NCBI GenBank assembly: GCA_003439945.1
Contig: QVRM01002767.1
Span: 1-64,000, forward strand
Source of the DNA: Dermanyssus gallinae
Taxonomy: Eukaryota > Arthropoda > Arachnida > Mesostigmata > Dermanyssidae
Reading direction: 5' to 3'
DNA: 64,000 nt
A program made the position numbers and the translations under genes. The stretch's first letter is position 1. Each line of letters begins with the position of its first letter. Positions 21,281 to 33,400 of the stretch are shown here, piece by piece. Under the pieces are notes generated by a model. It was given only the letters and a program-made list of their open reading frames with translations, did no database searches and was not told the DNA's origin.

Positions 21281-23870
21281 AATGTAAGGCCTACTGTTGC
21301 AGAGGAACTTACTAACGTCTTCTCAAACGTCGCCAAGGACAACGACTTCTCCGCCTGGTACTCTTTGTTCTCTGTTGCTCCGGTCGTGCTGCGACTTCCT
21401 CGAGCGGAAAAGGACGCCCGGTCCCTGTCTGTCGTGATTAGGAAGAACTAACGCGAGTTTTCAGCGGGAAAAAGGGTTAGGGACCTGACGCACGAGGGTT
21501 CGGGATTGAAGGCTTACCTCGACGAACACCTCTCCAGACGGGTGAGAGTCAAGCTGTCGGAAGGTGATATCTCAGATGCAGCTAGATTGGTAAGCTCCGA
21601 GGATATTCTAGCGCCAGTGAACAAAAATACGGAAGCATTCCGCTCCAAACACCCATAGGCTCCTCGGGATCTAACCATGCCCACACCCCCGACGGTTACA
21701 CTGCCATCTTTAACCTCGCGCGACGAGATACTGAACGCCATGAAGGCCTTCAGTCGGAGTTCAGCTGCCGGTCTGGATTTTATGAGACCCCGTCTACTTC
21801 CAGGACCTACTGTCTGGTGCACTGGGCAGCACGGCTGGGCGATTAGCTGACGCCATTGCCAAAGTAGTTGATGTGCTCAGATGGGCTCGTCCCCATCCTA
21901 TTTTAAACCACTTATCTTCGGAGCACGGATGTTTGCACTAAAGAAAAAAGATGGATCATTACGCCATATCGCCTATTTCTCGGTCGTTCGCCGATTGGCA
22001 GCCAAAATTAGCTGTCAAGATAATAAGGATGCTGTTTTAGCAGCTCTTGGCGATCACCAGCTAGGATTCGCTACCCATGGCGGTACAGAGGTAGCAGTAC
22101 ACTGTGGTTACATTTCTGCAATCGCGCAAATTACCGACGGTGATGGTCAAACTGGATTTCCGAAACGCTTTTAATGGCGTTCGACGAGACCATCTACTCC
22201 AATCCGTCAAGTCGTGGGTTCCCTTACTGTTTCATCAGACGAATCTGGCTTACGGTCAGTCATCACATCTGGTCATGCCCCATAACACGATGCTATCGCA
22301 AACAGGTCTTCAGCAGGGCAATCCCCTAGGTCCTCCACTTTTCTGTCTGTGTATCAAGGATATGGTGGGTACACTGCGATCCCCCCTTAATGCCTGGTAC
22401 TTGGATAACGGCGTTCTAGGCGGAGACCTCCCGACAGTACTAGACGATCTTCGAAAAATCATTGACTTTGGTGTGATTAGTGGCCTGAATCTGAACCCGG
22501 GCAAATGTTAAGTCTACGTTACGGATCATAACGGAATTGAACCATTAGATTTAACGGACCTCTTTAGCCTACTCCCTGGCTGTCGCGTTGTTGACAAGGC
22601 TGACCTGGAGTTGTTAGGTGTGCCCTTGCTGCCGGATGGGATACCAAAAGCACTAGCCGCCCGAAAAGACAAACTGAACTTCGCCACAGGCAGACTATCC
22701 CAATCAGGGGCACACTGCGGTCTGTTTCTTCTTAGATCTTGCTTTTCGGCCACGAAGTTAACACACCTAGTTAGAGGTTGCAATTTATCCTCATCGCCTG
22801 AACTTTTACAGCCTTTTAATGATTTTAGCTTAGACATTTTAGAATAGATACTAAATCTTCAGCTTACCGCTGTGGCAAGGATTCAGGTAATGCTTCCGAT
22901 CTCTCTAGGCGGCTTAGGTATGCCGGACGCGGTCATGATGGCTGGACCCGCGATCGTGTCATCATTGACTCAGGCTTCGGAGAGGGTTAGGGCTTTATTT
23001 GATAAGGGTGGATTGGAAGCTTATAACGCTGAACTACAAAAGCTGACCGACAGATTGTTGTATTTGTTTGACTCCTCTCCTGACGAAAGAACTAAACAGA
23101 GCAGTTGGACAGACCCTCTGCAAGAAAAGCGATTAACAAGTCTGATCGATAGAGCCCCCACCGTGGCTGACAAAGCCAGGCTTCGAGCCGTTAGTAGTCA
23201 AGGGCTGGAGCCTGGTTACATGCCCTACCCTGTCCACGAATAGGGACGCTTTTCGATGATGAGACGACGCGCATCAGCACAGGATTGCGGCTTGGTGTCG
23301 ACCTAGTTGTCCCTCACCGATGTCGTTGTGGTTACCTTGTAGACGCTTTGGCGCATCATGGCTTATCATGCGCCTTAAGTGCAAGCCGAAGAGCACGCCA
23401 CTCGGCATTAAATGACACTTTCAGTCGAGCACTAAGATCTGCTGGCATTTCCGTACGTACTATAACCTCTGGGTCTATCCAGAGATGACGGAAAAAGGCC
23501 TGACGGTCTCACTCTAACCCCTTTTGAGCGTGGTCGCATGCTTGTTTGGGGCGCAACTGTAACCGACTCATTAGCCCCTTCGATGGTCGGTGCAGGTGCG
23601 GACCAGACAGGTCATGCGTCTAGGTTAGCAGAGGCTGACAAATGTAGAAAATACTCAGGCGTTAGTTATCCGCACCAATTTTGTCCGTTGACTTTTGAAA
23701 CAATGGGAGGACGAGGCCCGCTTAAATTGAAGTTGATTCAGTGCGTGGGTAGAAGCCTTAAAATCTCCACGGGAGACTCAAGAGCATCGGATTTTTGCGT
23801 CAGAGGCTGTCGCTTGACATCCAACGAGGAAACGCAGCATCTGTTCGGGCACATTGTTGAACTGGGCTAA
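21281..23870 (+). pseudogene. RLE-LINE polyprotein remnant (RT plus restriction-like endonuclease)
   Basis: Pieces in order: 'DNDFSAWYSLF' (pre-RT), 'KKKDGSLRHIAYFSVVRRLA' (decayed RPIAVG...RRLA), 'MVKLDFRNAFNGVRRDHLL' (motif A, near 22140), 'TGLQQGNPLGPPLFCLC' (motif B), 'WYLDNGVLGGD' (motif C, with the second Asp of YLDDG replaced by Asn) and 'LNLNPGKC'. Later come 'ISLGGLGMPDAV', a CRCG...HHGLSC knuckle near 23310-23370, and 'MLVWGATVTDSLAPS', where WDATV would be expected. Stops and shifts occur at least near 21451, 21660, 22175, 22511, 22846, 23243 and 23488. The nuclease RPDG segment is only traceable across a shift. Confidence 0.8.
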
Positions 23871-23901
23871 TCCCGGGTTAGATAACCCGTAAACACACGT
23901 T

Positions 23902-23916
23902 AACGTGGAGACAATT
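23902..23916 (+). repeat. 15-bp target-site duplication, left copy
   Basis: AACGTGGAGACAATT is repeated exactly at 25076-25090, bracketing the antisense LINE insertion. Confidence 0.93.
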
Positions 23917-25075
23917 ATATATGGTTTATTTCGCAATAACATTGCATTTCAAGATGGTACATAATTTCAATACAATTCATTCCTTTTATACAATTTAAAC
24001 ACTTCAGCGACCGTCCCACCCGGCGAAAAAGTGCAAAGACCGCCGATGCTTCTGGCAGCTCGCTGCGTGGTATTTAGCGCATATCTGCGAGCAGAACCGG
24101 GCAACGACATTGATCGTCAACTTGGTGAAATTTTTGAGTCGAACATACCAAGTGATGATAGCCATGCACAATGTATCTTGTGTACACGTGCCGGCTAGTG
24201 CATGCCATTCCATCCCAAAGCTCCCTGGCGAGGTACACATCCAATTGCGCTACCTCTGCCGAGGCCTCGGTCACTTTTCCCTGCCACTCCAACAAAAATT
24301 GTTGAAGTGGTCCAGTAATAGGTGACCTAAGCCTGACTCTGATTGTTTCCACTGCCGGCCCGCAACCCGCGAGCAGGTACACGAAGCGGCTTTTTGCCGT
24401 CCGGGGTAAGCAAAGGACCCGCTTCATATATATTGTGAAGCATCTTTCTAGCTGCGCAAAATTTGCCGCTGAAAGATGGCCCCACACCCTGCCAAGGCTG
24501 TAGCTCAACATTGGCACAATCTTAAGCTCATAAAGACGCACGGCCGCACTCAAAGACAGTCGTCGAGGGTCTCTCACCTCTGTGTGAATAGAGGTAATAG
24601 CCGCTCGACACCTGTCGGCGATGTGCTGGGTAAAGGTCGTTCCCGTATAGTGTAGCCTCAGACCCAGATACAGGAAAGAGTTGACAAACTCCAGCGGTTG
24701 GCCACAACAGGGTATTACGTCTGCTGCGGCCAATCGACCCCCACGGCGAAACTTTATGGCTTTCGTCTTCCGCGCATTTATTTGCAGGCCCTTACGGTGA
24801 AGGTAACTTTCGACGTCGCCGACAATTCGACGAATGGCACCGCGGTCCCGGTGGGCCACTACTATGTCATCCGCATACATGACGACGACGGCGTTTCTAA
24901 ACTCCTCCCGCACATGGCGAGCTAGGTCTGCGATGAGCAAGGAGAATGCCAGGCAACTGAGAGGGTCCCCTTAGGGGGGTCCCTACGTTTTGACAGAGCT
25001 GCAAGGTGTCTTCGCCCCTTACGTCTACTTCAAGGCGGTCTTCAGCAAAGAAGCTGGAGAGCACTCGTAGGAAAG
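23917..25075 (-). mobile_element. 5'-truncated LINE inserted into the RLE LINE
   Basis: The insertion is bounded by perfect 15-bp direct repeats. Its 3' end (plus-strand left side) has AATAAA (TTTATT at 23925-23930 on the plus strand) and ends ...ACCATATAT without a long poly(A). The 5' truncation point is within the RT, just upstream of 'FLRVLSSFFAEDR'. It is related to the LINE at 51436-55454 and moderately young. Confidence 0.9.
24004..25075 (-). pseudogene. LINE RT C-terminal half, 5' truncated
   Basis: The frame 24074-24940 (288 aa) is uninterrupted and carries motif C 'VVVMYADDIVVAHRD', 'NARKTKAIKFRRGGRLAAAD', 'NSFLYLGLRLHYTGTTF', 'LERCFTIYMKRVLCLPRTA' and 'RHVYTRYIVHGYHHLVC'. Upstream, at 24940-25075, another frame supplies 'LEVDVRGEDTLQLCQNVGTP' and a motif B disrupted by a small insertion (GTP...GPSQLP, normally GTPQGDPLS). 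A shift near 24080 is needed to reach the C-terminal CSQICAKYHAASC (C-x3-C-x3-H-x3-C). The closest relative in the window is the ORF2 at 51506-54333. Confidence 0.9.
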
Positions 25076-25090
25076 AACGTGGAGACAATT
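25076..25090 (+). repeat. 15-bp target-site duplication, right copy
   Basis: Exact copy of 23902-23916. Confidence 0.93.
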
Positions 25091-25165
25091 GTTCACTTCA
25101 AAGTGCTAACATAAAGAGTCATTTAATAAAGTTTATTGCATATAAAATAAAAAAAGAAGATATTG
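25091..25165 (+). mobile_element. 3' UTR remainder of the second RLE LINE
   Basis: This sequence would be contiguous with 23916 before the nested insertion. It holds AATAAA at about 25125 and an A-rich stretch at about 25145-25160 that may be the element end. The right limit is approximate. Confidence 0.5.
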
Positions 25166-25299
25166 TGTGGTTTCTGCTTGTAATGCCATTTACAGGTGCT
25201 AATTGTGCTATCGTATTTAATCCATGCGACAAAGCCGCTTTCTTAGCCACTTTTTATCTAGTCAATATTATTTTGGAGTTAAAAAGTGTATATACATAC

Positions 25300-25368
25300 A
25301 TATAGAAAATATTGTGATGATTTATTAATCATTTACAATACGTTTGCACACTCGGCAGTGCTCGCCTT
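25300..25368 (-). repeat. 69-bp dispersed repeat, copy 2 (inverted)
   Basis: Reverse complement of 9936-10004 with about two mismatches. TA-rich sequence again flanks it on the CTATAT side. Confidence 0.9.
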
Positions 25369-25550
25369 AATAAAAATGGTGGTAAAAAGGTGTCACGTGA
25401 AGTTAAGAGTCAGTTGTCCGTGTCCTTGCTTGATGGTAGCCCCCGCTCTTATGGACCCGGTGCGAGCGGTATATCCTCAAGGTTCCTTGCAAAAATAAAA
25501 CGGTGAGATCCATAAGATTCCTCTTCGTGACAGCCGAGCCCCAAGAGCGT

Positions 25551-25613
25551 CCTCGCAGATTCGGAGTCCCATACACCACTCATAGAGATAGTGATGGATC
25601 CGAATCTGCGAGG
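25551..25613. repeat. 15-bp perfect inverted repeat with 33-bp loop
   Basis: CCTCGCAGATTCGGA at 25551-25565 and its complement at 25599-25613. The loop contains smaller complementary segments (CACTcaTAGAG...TAGTG). A (TA)n array begins 35 bp downstream. Confidence 0.88.
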
Positions 25614-25644
25614 TTTTTGCGGGTCGGGGAGCGCCGCTCTTAGG

Positions 25645-25647
<3 letters not shown>

Positions 25648-25679
<32 letters not shown>
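25648..25679. repeat. (TA)n microsatellite
   Basis: About 16 TA units. Confidence 0.97.
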
Positions 25680-25681
<2 letters not shown>

Positions 25682-28600
25682 CGCTATTGCTGTCAATTAC
25701 GGTGTATCTAATCCATCGCTTATAAAATCTTATTTTAGGATTGAATTCATGATAAAACCGATATCATTTACTGCCAAGTTTTGTACAATTAATGTGTGCT
25801 GCTTGCTAACGGCATAAGAACGCTTTGTTTGTAAAAGCAAGACATCGCAGTGTCACAAATTACAAACGTCTTTGTACAGATTTTGAGATGAAGAGAAAGT
25901 AGGATGTGTATGTACTTATATGTACGCAAGAGGCATTTTTCCAAGAAAATTGTATACAATGATTTTACAAGTAATTTAAAAATTGGAAACTGACAAGCTT
26001 AGACAAGTCGAGTACATTTATTTACTTTGATCATGCGCTAAAGAGTGTAGTATATAACACAGACCACCGTAATTTACAAAACTGCATTACAAGATTACGG
26101 AGCGTTTGGCCATTATGTTTATCTCGACGTTTTGCAGAGGAAGACTTATCGGCGTTATGCAGCACAGCGGTTTCGAAAGCTTGAATTGTAACACGGTTTT
26201 CTAGGTGTTTTGGCCGGATGCTGATAAATGCTCAAAAAACGTTTTACATATCGTCGTTGTATAAATTTTCAAAATCTATTTTCTTTCCAAAAGACATGCG
26301 ACCAGCAGTATCCCAATATAGAAACTTGTTTTTTATAAACCTGGTATATCCACGCGCTTCTATGTTATATTTCATGCTGTTCAAACAAGCTTTAGTTGTC
26401 TCTTGCTGAGTATAAGCAAAGGCCAATGGCTCGGTTTTACTCCCGGACACAAAGAAACGGCCCTAAAAAGCATCTCCCCTACCTAAAGTGTTAGACATGT
26501 TCCTGTAATGTCAGTGATGTTATCATTTAGCGGTATGGACTTGTCTATGACTTTATGAGTTAATATTGGCCTTGTGCCGTTCTAATCAGCATTGCTGTAC
26601 CGAACGTGCCTACGTGGCAGTTAGAGCTTAGCTGAACGTTTCCACACGGCAGCAATCTATCACTGCTCTAGATTACGATGGTGCACTACTGTTCAAGTTT
26701 AGTGTACTCACAACTACAATACTATTTGCCTAGGTTATTCAGAATAATACAACTTTTATATTTCCAATAGCAATAGGTGAAAAGCTTACTATGCTGAGAT
26801 TACTTAGTAGGTTATTTTTCAGGTTCAAGCTGTCAAAACGAGGCGTTGGACCTAATCGTAACTCTTTGCCAACTTGTGTTTCAGGGCATTCGTCGATGCT
26901 TATGGGTTCATTTAGCTAGAACAAGACCTATCGCGCCGAATAAAAACGCCATTACGCAAAACGTTTGTGTCCTTTTAGCGATGCTCTGGAAACGTCGCGC
27001 AACTATAAGAACAATATGTGTAACTGTATGGAATACTGTTTGCTATTGGCCCTTGCGTGAAAAATTGATTGGGTGATTTTAAGTGGGTACCTGATTTTGG
27101 CGTTGCCAAGTGGCCGGAAACGCGGTCTACCCGTTACTCGTTCGTCTGCCGATAAGGTCTGCTCTTCCGTTCTTCACCGTAACAGGTCAAGGAAGGAAGT
27201 GGAGAGAGACGGCGCAGCCGACCGACATATGACCTGCTATTTCCGGCAGTTGAGTCACAAGGCTGAATCAAATATTAGAAGTACTGAGGATTCGATTTAC
27301 TGAGGAAATTGCTCATCCGGCGTTCTACAGGTCGCCTCGTTACTGGAAGGGAATACCACAACCGATGTGTTTTCTTAGTAAAGAGCATTGAGTAATTACG
27401 ATTGTTGAACTCAGGGCTAACATGTTGATGGTTAACTTGTGAAACTTGTTAACTATAACGTGCAATTCAACCGACTTTCGGCCATTTTTGGGTAATGTGG
27501 CGGTACAATGGCAGGTATGTTTTTGAAAACAGCGTTTAACACCGGGCCACCCATTTGATTTCACTAATTAACAGCTGATGGGTAGTTCATTTTTGTTTGT
27601 AGGAGCAGTCGTGTTTGTGTGCTGTGATTGATGAGCATTTGATTTTGAATCTTCATATATTTTTGCTTTTTCTTTTTTGACCTTCAAAGGACTTAAGTCT
27701 TTATGACTACGTGATAATAAACAATCCTGACGTTGTTCACACCAATATTTTAAAGCACCTCTGTGCATTGTCAGAAATACTTCCTGCCATTATGATCTAC
27801 ATCGTTTCGTACCGTCATTGTCATCTGCTCTAATTTGTCCCACTGTGCCACACTTGTTTTGCCGTGTTACTACACATGAATTTACCTTATCTTTGATTAA
27901 AAGCACTCCTGTTGTAATCTTATTATAGAGGTTTGGTCATGAATATCAACATATTATGTCATACTTTGTTGATGTTTTACCGTCGTTCGTAGATTTTCAA
28001 AGAATTTGGCATATGCGTACGTTTTATCGCATATATCGTATACCAATAATCATACTAACATGAATATCACACGATTAATTTGAGCATTATCTACACATGT
28101 AAGAAAAACAAGTGGGTTGGCTTTATTGATGTTATGTTCCTCCATTGTTCCCAGTGTGCCAGACTACATAGCTAAACCAAGTAAAAAAAAACTAATATTT
28201 AGACTGATTTTATCTGAGTTTAGTAGCAAAACTAAATGACCACTACTTATAGCATTCTTCCTTAGACTGTATCCAACAATGCTAATCAAATCTTTCTGCG
28301 TGGGACCTGGTTCCACTTGGTCTACTATAGTCTCAGCTCACTAAAGTACTGTGATTTTATTTTGTGGCATAGCCGGTAAAATTGCAGTAGTTCTGTTTAC
28401 TCTTCATAACACGCTTCGGCTCTGCTGCTTTTATGCATCGAATTCCAATGACAGTTTCTGTCGCACGCAACGGGTCAGCGAAACCTGCTACGCTATCAGT
28501 GCCTGCCATCAGTTTGGCGGACCAGTGGCCATCATTAACGTTTTTAACCTATCTTGAATCGACTGGGCTACTGCGGAAACCTTCACTGCTGAGTCAATGC

Positions 28601-29099
28601 GAGCCTTCATTCCAAATATGGTTGACAAGAGGCTCGAGATTTGCGCTCATATAAAGACCGTCTCCAGCGACTCATGTTTTCATATCCAGGTCCCGCTTCG
28701 TCCACTGCAAACCATTAAAACCTAATGAAAATAACCTTTTCTTAATCCTGTCTTCGTATCCTGACTGAAATTAGCAGAAATGTCAGGGGTTCCTGTTTCG
28801 CTACGTCAACTCGCGTCTCACAAGCAACCCATCGCTTCTAACCTTCAAGAAGCAAGTCCGCATCCGGCATTCAAAACTTCATTTTAAATTCGAGGTTCAT
28901 TCGCAGACTCGAGATTTCACAATGCTTAAGTCTCCAAAAACACGATTATGTAAAATGCGTAAAAGCACAACATTACCTTTTTCATACTTCGACATGACTT
29001 ATTTCATGTGATACTGAACACTAAGTCACTAGAAACATGACCAGCTTTCGTCAACTTTTTGACAGGTAACTAGTTTGACTAGGTTTTGTACGTGTTACC
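25680..29099. other. unassigned intergenic DNA
   Basis: AT-rich, with short open frames only (up to about 76 codons). A GC-richer patch at about 27100-27240 has no recognised product. No transposon motif was read here. Confidence 0.5.
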
Positions 29100-30430
29100 C
29101 ATTTTTCACCTAACGTTTGAACATCCTGACTGAGGTGGGCACGTAAATTTTCTTGGAAAGTCTAGTCTAGATAGTCGGCAGTGTCTGTATATGCGAAAGC
29201 GGTACGGGCGGACTCTTTTAGAGTTACTGACCTTACAAATTCTGTTGTACGCAAAGTCGTACAGCAGCTGCCATAAAGAAAACCAAACAGCATCAACCAG
29301 AATAACTCCCTTATATATCTTAAGTGCAAGCAAGACCATTTGGACCCTGTATATGTCATTTAGCGGCAAAAACTTAGTCATATGCGCCATGAAAGTCATG
29401 GGAGTACTTACAGAACGAATTGCTACAACGCAAGTTGAATACTGCCGTATGGGCATCATTCTAGATAACTTCCGCCCTGTGAGTTACATCCCCATTGTTC
29501 ATTCCCCAAATAGAAAAACCATAACGAAGAAAGTTAGTAGTACCGAACAGAGATACCATACACTAATAGTAACTTATAAACCATAACATGGTTCTCAACA
29601 GGCACTCCTAGTTCTGTTAGTCGAAGAATAGATATAATTAGCGCATAGCATTTAGGCGTAGGAACATCTAAGTAATTATGTCATCTAAGCGTCTTATGTG
29701 AAGTTATCCCCAGGCATTTGTCATAGATGCACGAATTTGATTCCTGCTGTTCCACACTTGCAGGGTCCGTCTTACAAAACAAATCGAAAGCAACTCCGTA
29801 GACGTCAAAAGTTGGCTAAGAGCTAGTCCAAAAGTGTTTTAAGTTCATACTCAGATATTTGATAAAAGGAGAGGGGCACTTCCGTTCTGCTGAGCTTTAG
29901 CATTTAGACAACCCCAGCCGTTTGGGGCAGAGCGAGACAACGTGAGTCCAGCTTTAGTTGCATTTTTCAGATTTATCGGACCAAACTATTTAAATGCAAA
30001 GACAGTTCACTGTACTTACCTCCTGTACGTGGGCCTGTATTGCAGATAGTTGAATACAAAACAAGTAAAGTCGTATCGTCAGCATAGACAATGGGCCTAC
30101 AGGACCTTTTATTGCAATCTCTTCTATAAAACAGTTGATAAAACTGTTAAACGTAAACGGTTTGAAGATTAATCCTTACGGCTTCTCGACGTTTACCCTA
30201 TCTAAAGACGACTCAGAACAACTTGCCTTTATTGCCTCTCTGCTAGGTATGCGTTATACATAGACAGAGCAATCCCGTCACAATCAAAAAACGAAGTGTG
30301 TCTTACGAAATCAAAACCGATTCCGCAAAATGAAATCAAACAAAGATGCCCTTCAATCAGGCTGAGTTAGATCATTTACCACAGTATAATTGGGAAAAGA
30401 ACATTCATGGAAATAGACCGCTTCTTATTA
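29100..30430 (-). pseudogene. strongly decayed CR1/Jockey-like LINE RT
   Basis: The minus strand gives, in order: 'SMYNAYLAERQ' (after motif A), 'LIFKPFTFNSFINCFIEEI' (decayed GVPQGSILGPLLFNIFIN, near 30130), motif C 'CRPIVYADDTTLLVLYST' (near 30085) and much later 'NFLRYGFSIWG' (normally LRYGIxxWG, near 29500). It ends in the 117-codon frame 29106-29459, where 'PLNDIYRVQMVLLALKIYKG' matches the tail of CR1/Jockey-type RTs. Frames change many times and stops are frequent, so it is an old copy. The motif order and spacing make chance unlikely. Confidence 0.62.
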
Positions 30431-33400
30431 CAGAGACCGGAGATAGACACTTATAGAAAAGCACAAGTAATAACCCAAGATATATTTGTACCAAGAGCCT
30501 CCTAGTTTTGCCTGACCTAGAAAAATTGTTTATCAGAGAGCATGAAAAGATCACCTATTTTTGAAGTGTAAGTATTGACGGGGCCGGGTTCTTCCAAAAA
30601 TACCTGCACAAGATAGGCAGGTGTGTCATACATAGGTGTGTCATGTGCGAGACAATCGAGAAAGATGACGCGACTCACACTCATTTTCATTTGCCTTGAA
30701 AACGTACGACAAGAGTCACCAGCAATGGCGTTTTCATTATGGCGATTACAAACCTAGTACTGTTATGCTCGATGAGAAGTGCAAAAAAAAAGCAAGGTGA
30801 ATCTCCTAGTGAGAAGAAACAACGAGCTAGACAAACAAAAACAAACGGTAGCCCTACTTCAGGAGGGCTATTTGCCAGTAGCCAAGGCTACCAGATCTGG
30901 CAATATTAACATCCCCTACCTGAGCCTCTAGGAGGCGCTTCCTGCTTAGGTTGTGCGGCACGTCTACACCCGTTCTAGTTCGCTCTTCTCTTCTAGTTTA
31001 GTCCATACGAATCTAGCCAATCTTCTTCTAGTCACCTTTTTAAAAATAATACCTTGAATCATACTGGAAGAAGCTAAATACAGCCATTGCTACCAGCATT
31101 ATTACCGCAATAAAACTTGCAACAAGGCAACAAAAAACAGCATCTCCAGAAGGTCCAGGCCACTCTTAGTGCAACAAGGATTACATTTCTTTAGTCGTTT
31201 GTATTACTGCAAACGTGGCTGTCGGCTTGTGTGAAGAAGGGAAAGCACTTGACTTCAGTAGATTCAAGTTTTACACTAGCCGTCCACACTTGCAAGTTTC
31301 CCTTCAGTTCCAGTCTCACAAAAAAAGCCTTACCAATATTTTAAACTGACGACGTCCGTTGGTTTGAACTTATACTTGTTTAGTGCGACCAAATTAGCAC
31401 GTGTTTCCCAATAATATTATTTTTTAACCATTTGGTTATTATACGTTTGTGTTACATCTTTCCTCTATCACTTTTTAGCGGTGTCGTTTTTGTACACTGT
31501 TGTACATGGTGCAGATAATACAATACTCTACATAGCTTGCAAGCGCACTCGGTCACAGTTTCGTGATATTCATTTTGTGTACATAATTTATGAGGTACCT
31601 ATTTTTACAGCATAGACCCTCCCAGTAGTTAGTGGGAGCAAGGGATCATTGCTCTAGTCCACTAAATACGCCCAAGTAATATCTGCAAACGTACATTCCC
31701 ATTCAGAAGTACTTGCTGAACGCCTCCGCTTTCGGCGAGGCATAATCGTTCTATGGACCTCCACAAAAAGTGATGTAGAAACTAGCAGATAGTACATCGC
31801 CTTGGTCGTTTACGGCTAGTACTCTATTTGTTACTAGTACTGTCGTTTAGAAAATTGACTAAAAGTACTCTATTCAGAAATCAAATATTAATTTTGTGGA
31901 GTATTTTCAAATTCTCTTTGGATAAATGGGGCCATAACCTTTAGTTCGTAAGTAGCGGTCGGTGCAATCTTTAAATGGCCTACTGACGTGCTGGAAAGCT
32001 TATTTTGTGCTTATATCTCTTGCTCTAGTTTAGCTTCCCGTATCGTTTTTATAAAGCTGACTGGAATTCATATACAGGAAGATCACACCCGGGCTGATTT
32101 TTGCTTGAATATACGTCTCATTCACACAACGATATAGAGACTAGTATTTTTAGTTCTAACCGGTGTTTCGGGGCTTACTTGGTTAGGGGCGCACGATGTG
32201 TAGTATAACATTTTCTATCCGTGTTGCATGGACTTCGACATGCAGGGGGTTAGAGACAACCTCTTAAAAGAGCTCCAGTAAGCGGCTTGCGCTAATCGTA
32301 GCATTTTACCGTTGCTGCCCTTTGCCTGCTGCCTGATGATGTAACTGTGAGCGACATCGCAATTGAAAAGTGTCGTCTAGTACTGAAGGTCGGAGTGTTT
32401 ATTCGCGGACCTTTGTATTTGATTGCATAATGCCGATTGTGGGTGGCAAATTAATGTATTGTACACCTTCCTTGCGTAGCTGCGTAGGTGGGTTCGTCGG
32501 CTGTGGAGACCACCATACTGCGGGACGCTAGTTTGCTGATAAGTGCGCCTATTCGTTGCTCGGTTTGTCGATGGGACAGTTAAGGTCTCCGCAAAGCACA
32601 GTTTTTGTTAAGGCCAACTTTATCCAAGCTTTCCATCATACTAGCTTGTCCAACACATGTAGGCTGCGCAGAGTGAGATACGTAGGGCATCCGTCTGCTT
32701 TTGTGTCCTGCTCCGTGACGTCCTATTCAGCATTGAATGCAATCGTTTGTTCTCAAAATGTAAATCAGATGTACGATATTTACCACGTAGACGGCTAAAG
32801 CATTCTAGTTCCTCAAAAGCGTTTTCAGGCTACTCTACGTGAATGAAGCACGCTTCAGACCGACCCCAGTGGCCCACGTGCACCTAGGTCTATGCCATAT
32901 TGTTCTACATTGATCGTTCTAAATACGTAAGCATTATTACCCGAAATAATCAAAAGCCATATAAATTCGGAATTTGTTCTGGTATGTGTGCTCGTGGTTG
33001 CTGAGGTGCGCTCTAGATACTCTAGACATAAATGCCGCTAATGTGTATGACGCGTGAGTGCCGTGTAAGGGCGTACAAAACGTCACCTTCGAGACGAGCC
33101 ACTTCACGTGCAATATTTGTTTGCCTACATGTTATAGGTTGTGGCTAGTGCTCCATCTAAAATACTCTCGTGGCGTCACTACGTCTCATAAATTGTTGTT
33201 GCTCTCTACAAAAGTTTTGCAAGAGGGCTTCGTTTGGCTTCCTTTGCTTGCGCCACATACCTCGGCCTTGCTCGATTTCTCTTGTCTTTTTTCACTTATG
33301 TGTTTTTATTCCTGTGGCTTGCGGTCTTTTCCATGCCTTGTTCCTTTCCTGAGGGTTTTTTTTGTTGCTGTGGCTGATGTTATCATACCCATGTCATCTC

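Larger units (their letters stand above)
21281..23916 (+). mobile_element. second RLE-type LINE, 5' part of an element split by a nested LINE
   Basis: The coding region (21281-23870) is the same architecture as the element at 24-3161, on the opposite strand. The N-terminal zinc finger is missing, so it is 5' truncated or eroded. Its 3' UTR is interrupted at 23916 by a minus-strand LINE and resumes at 25091, where AATAAA and an A-rich stretch occur at about 25120-25160. The interruption is younger than this element. Confidence 0.8.
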
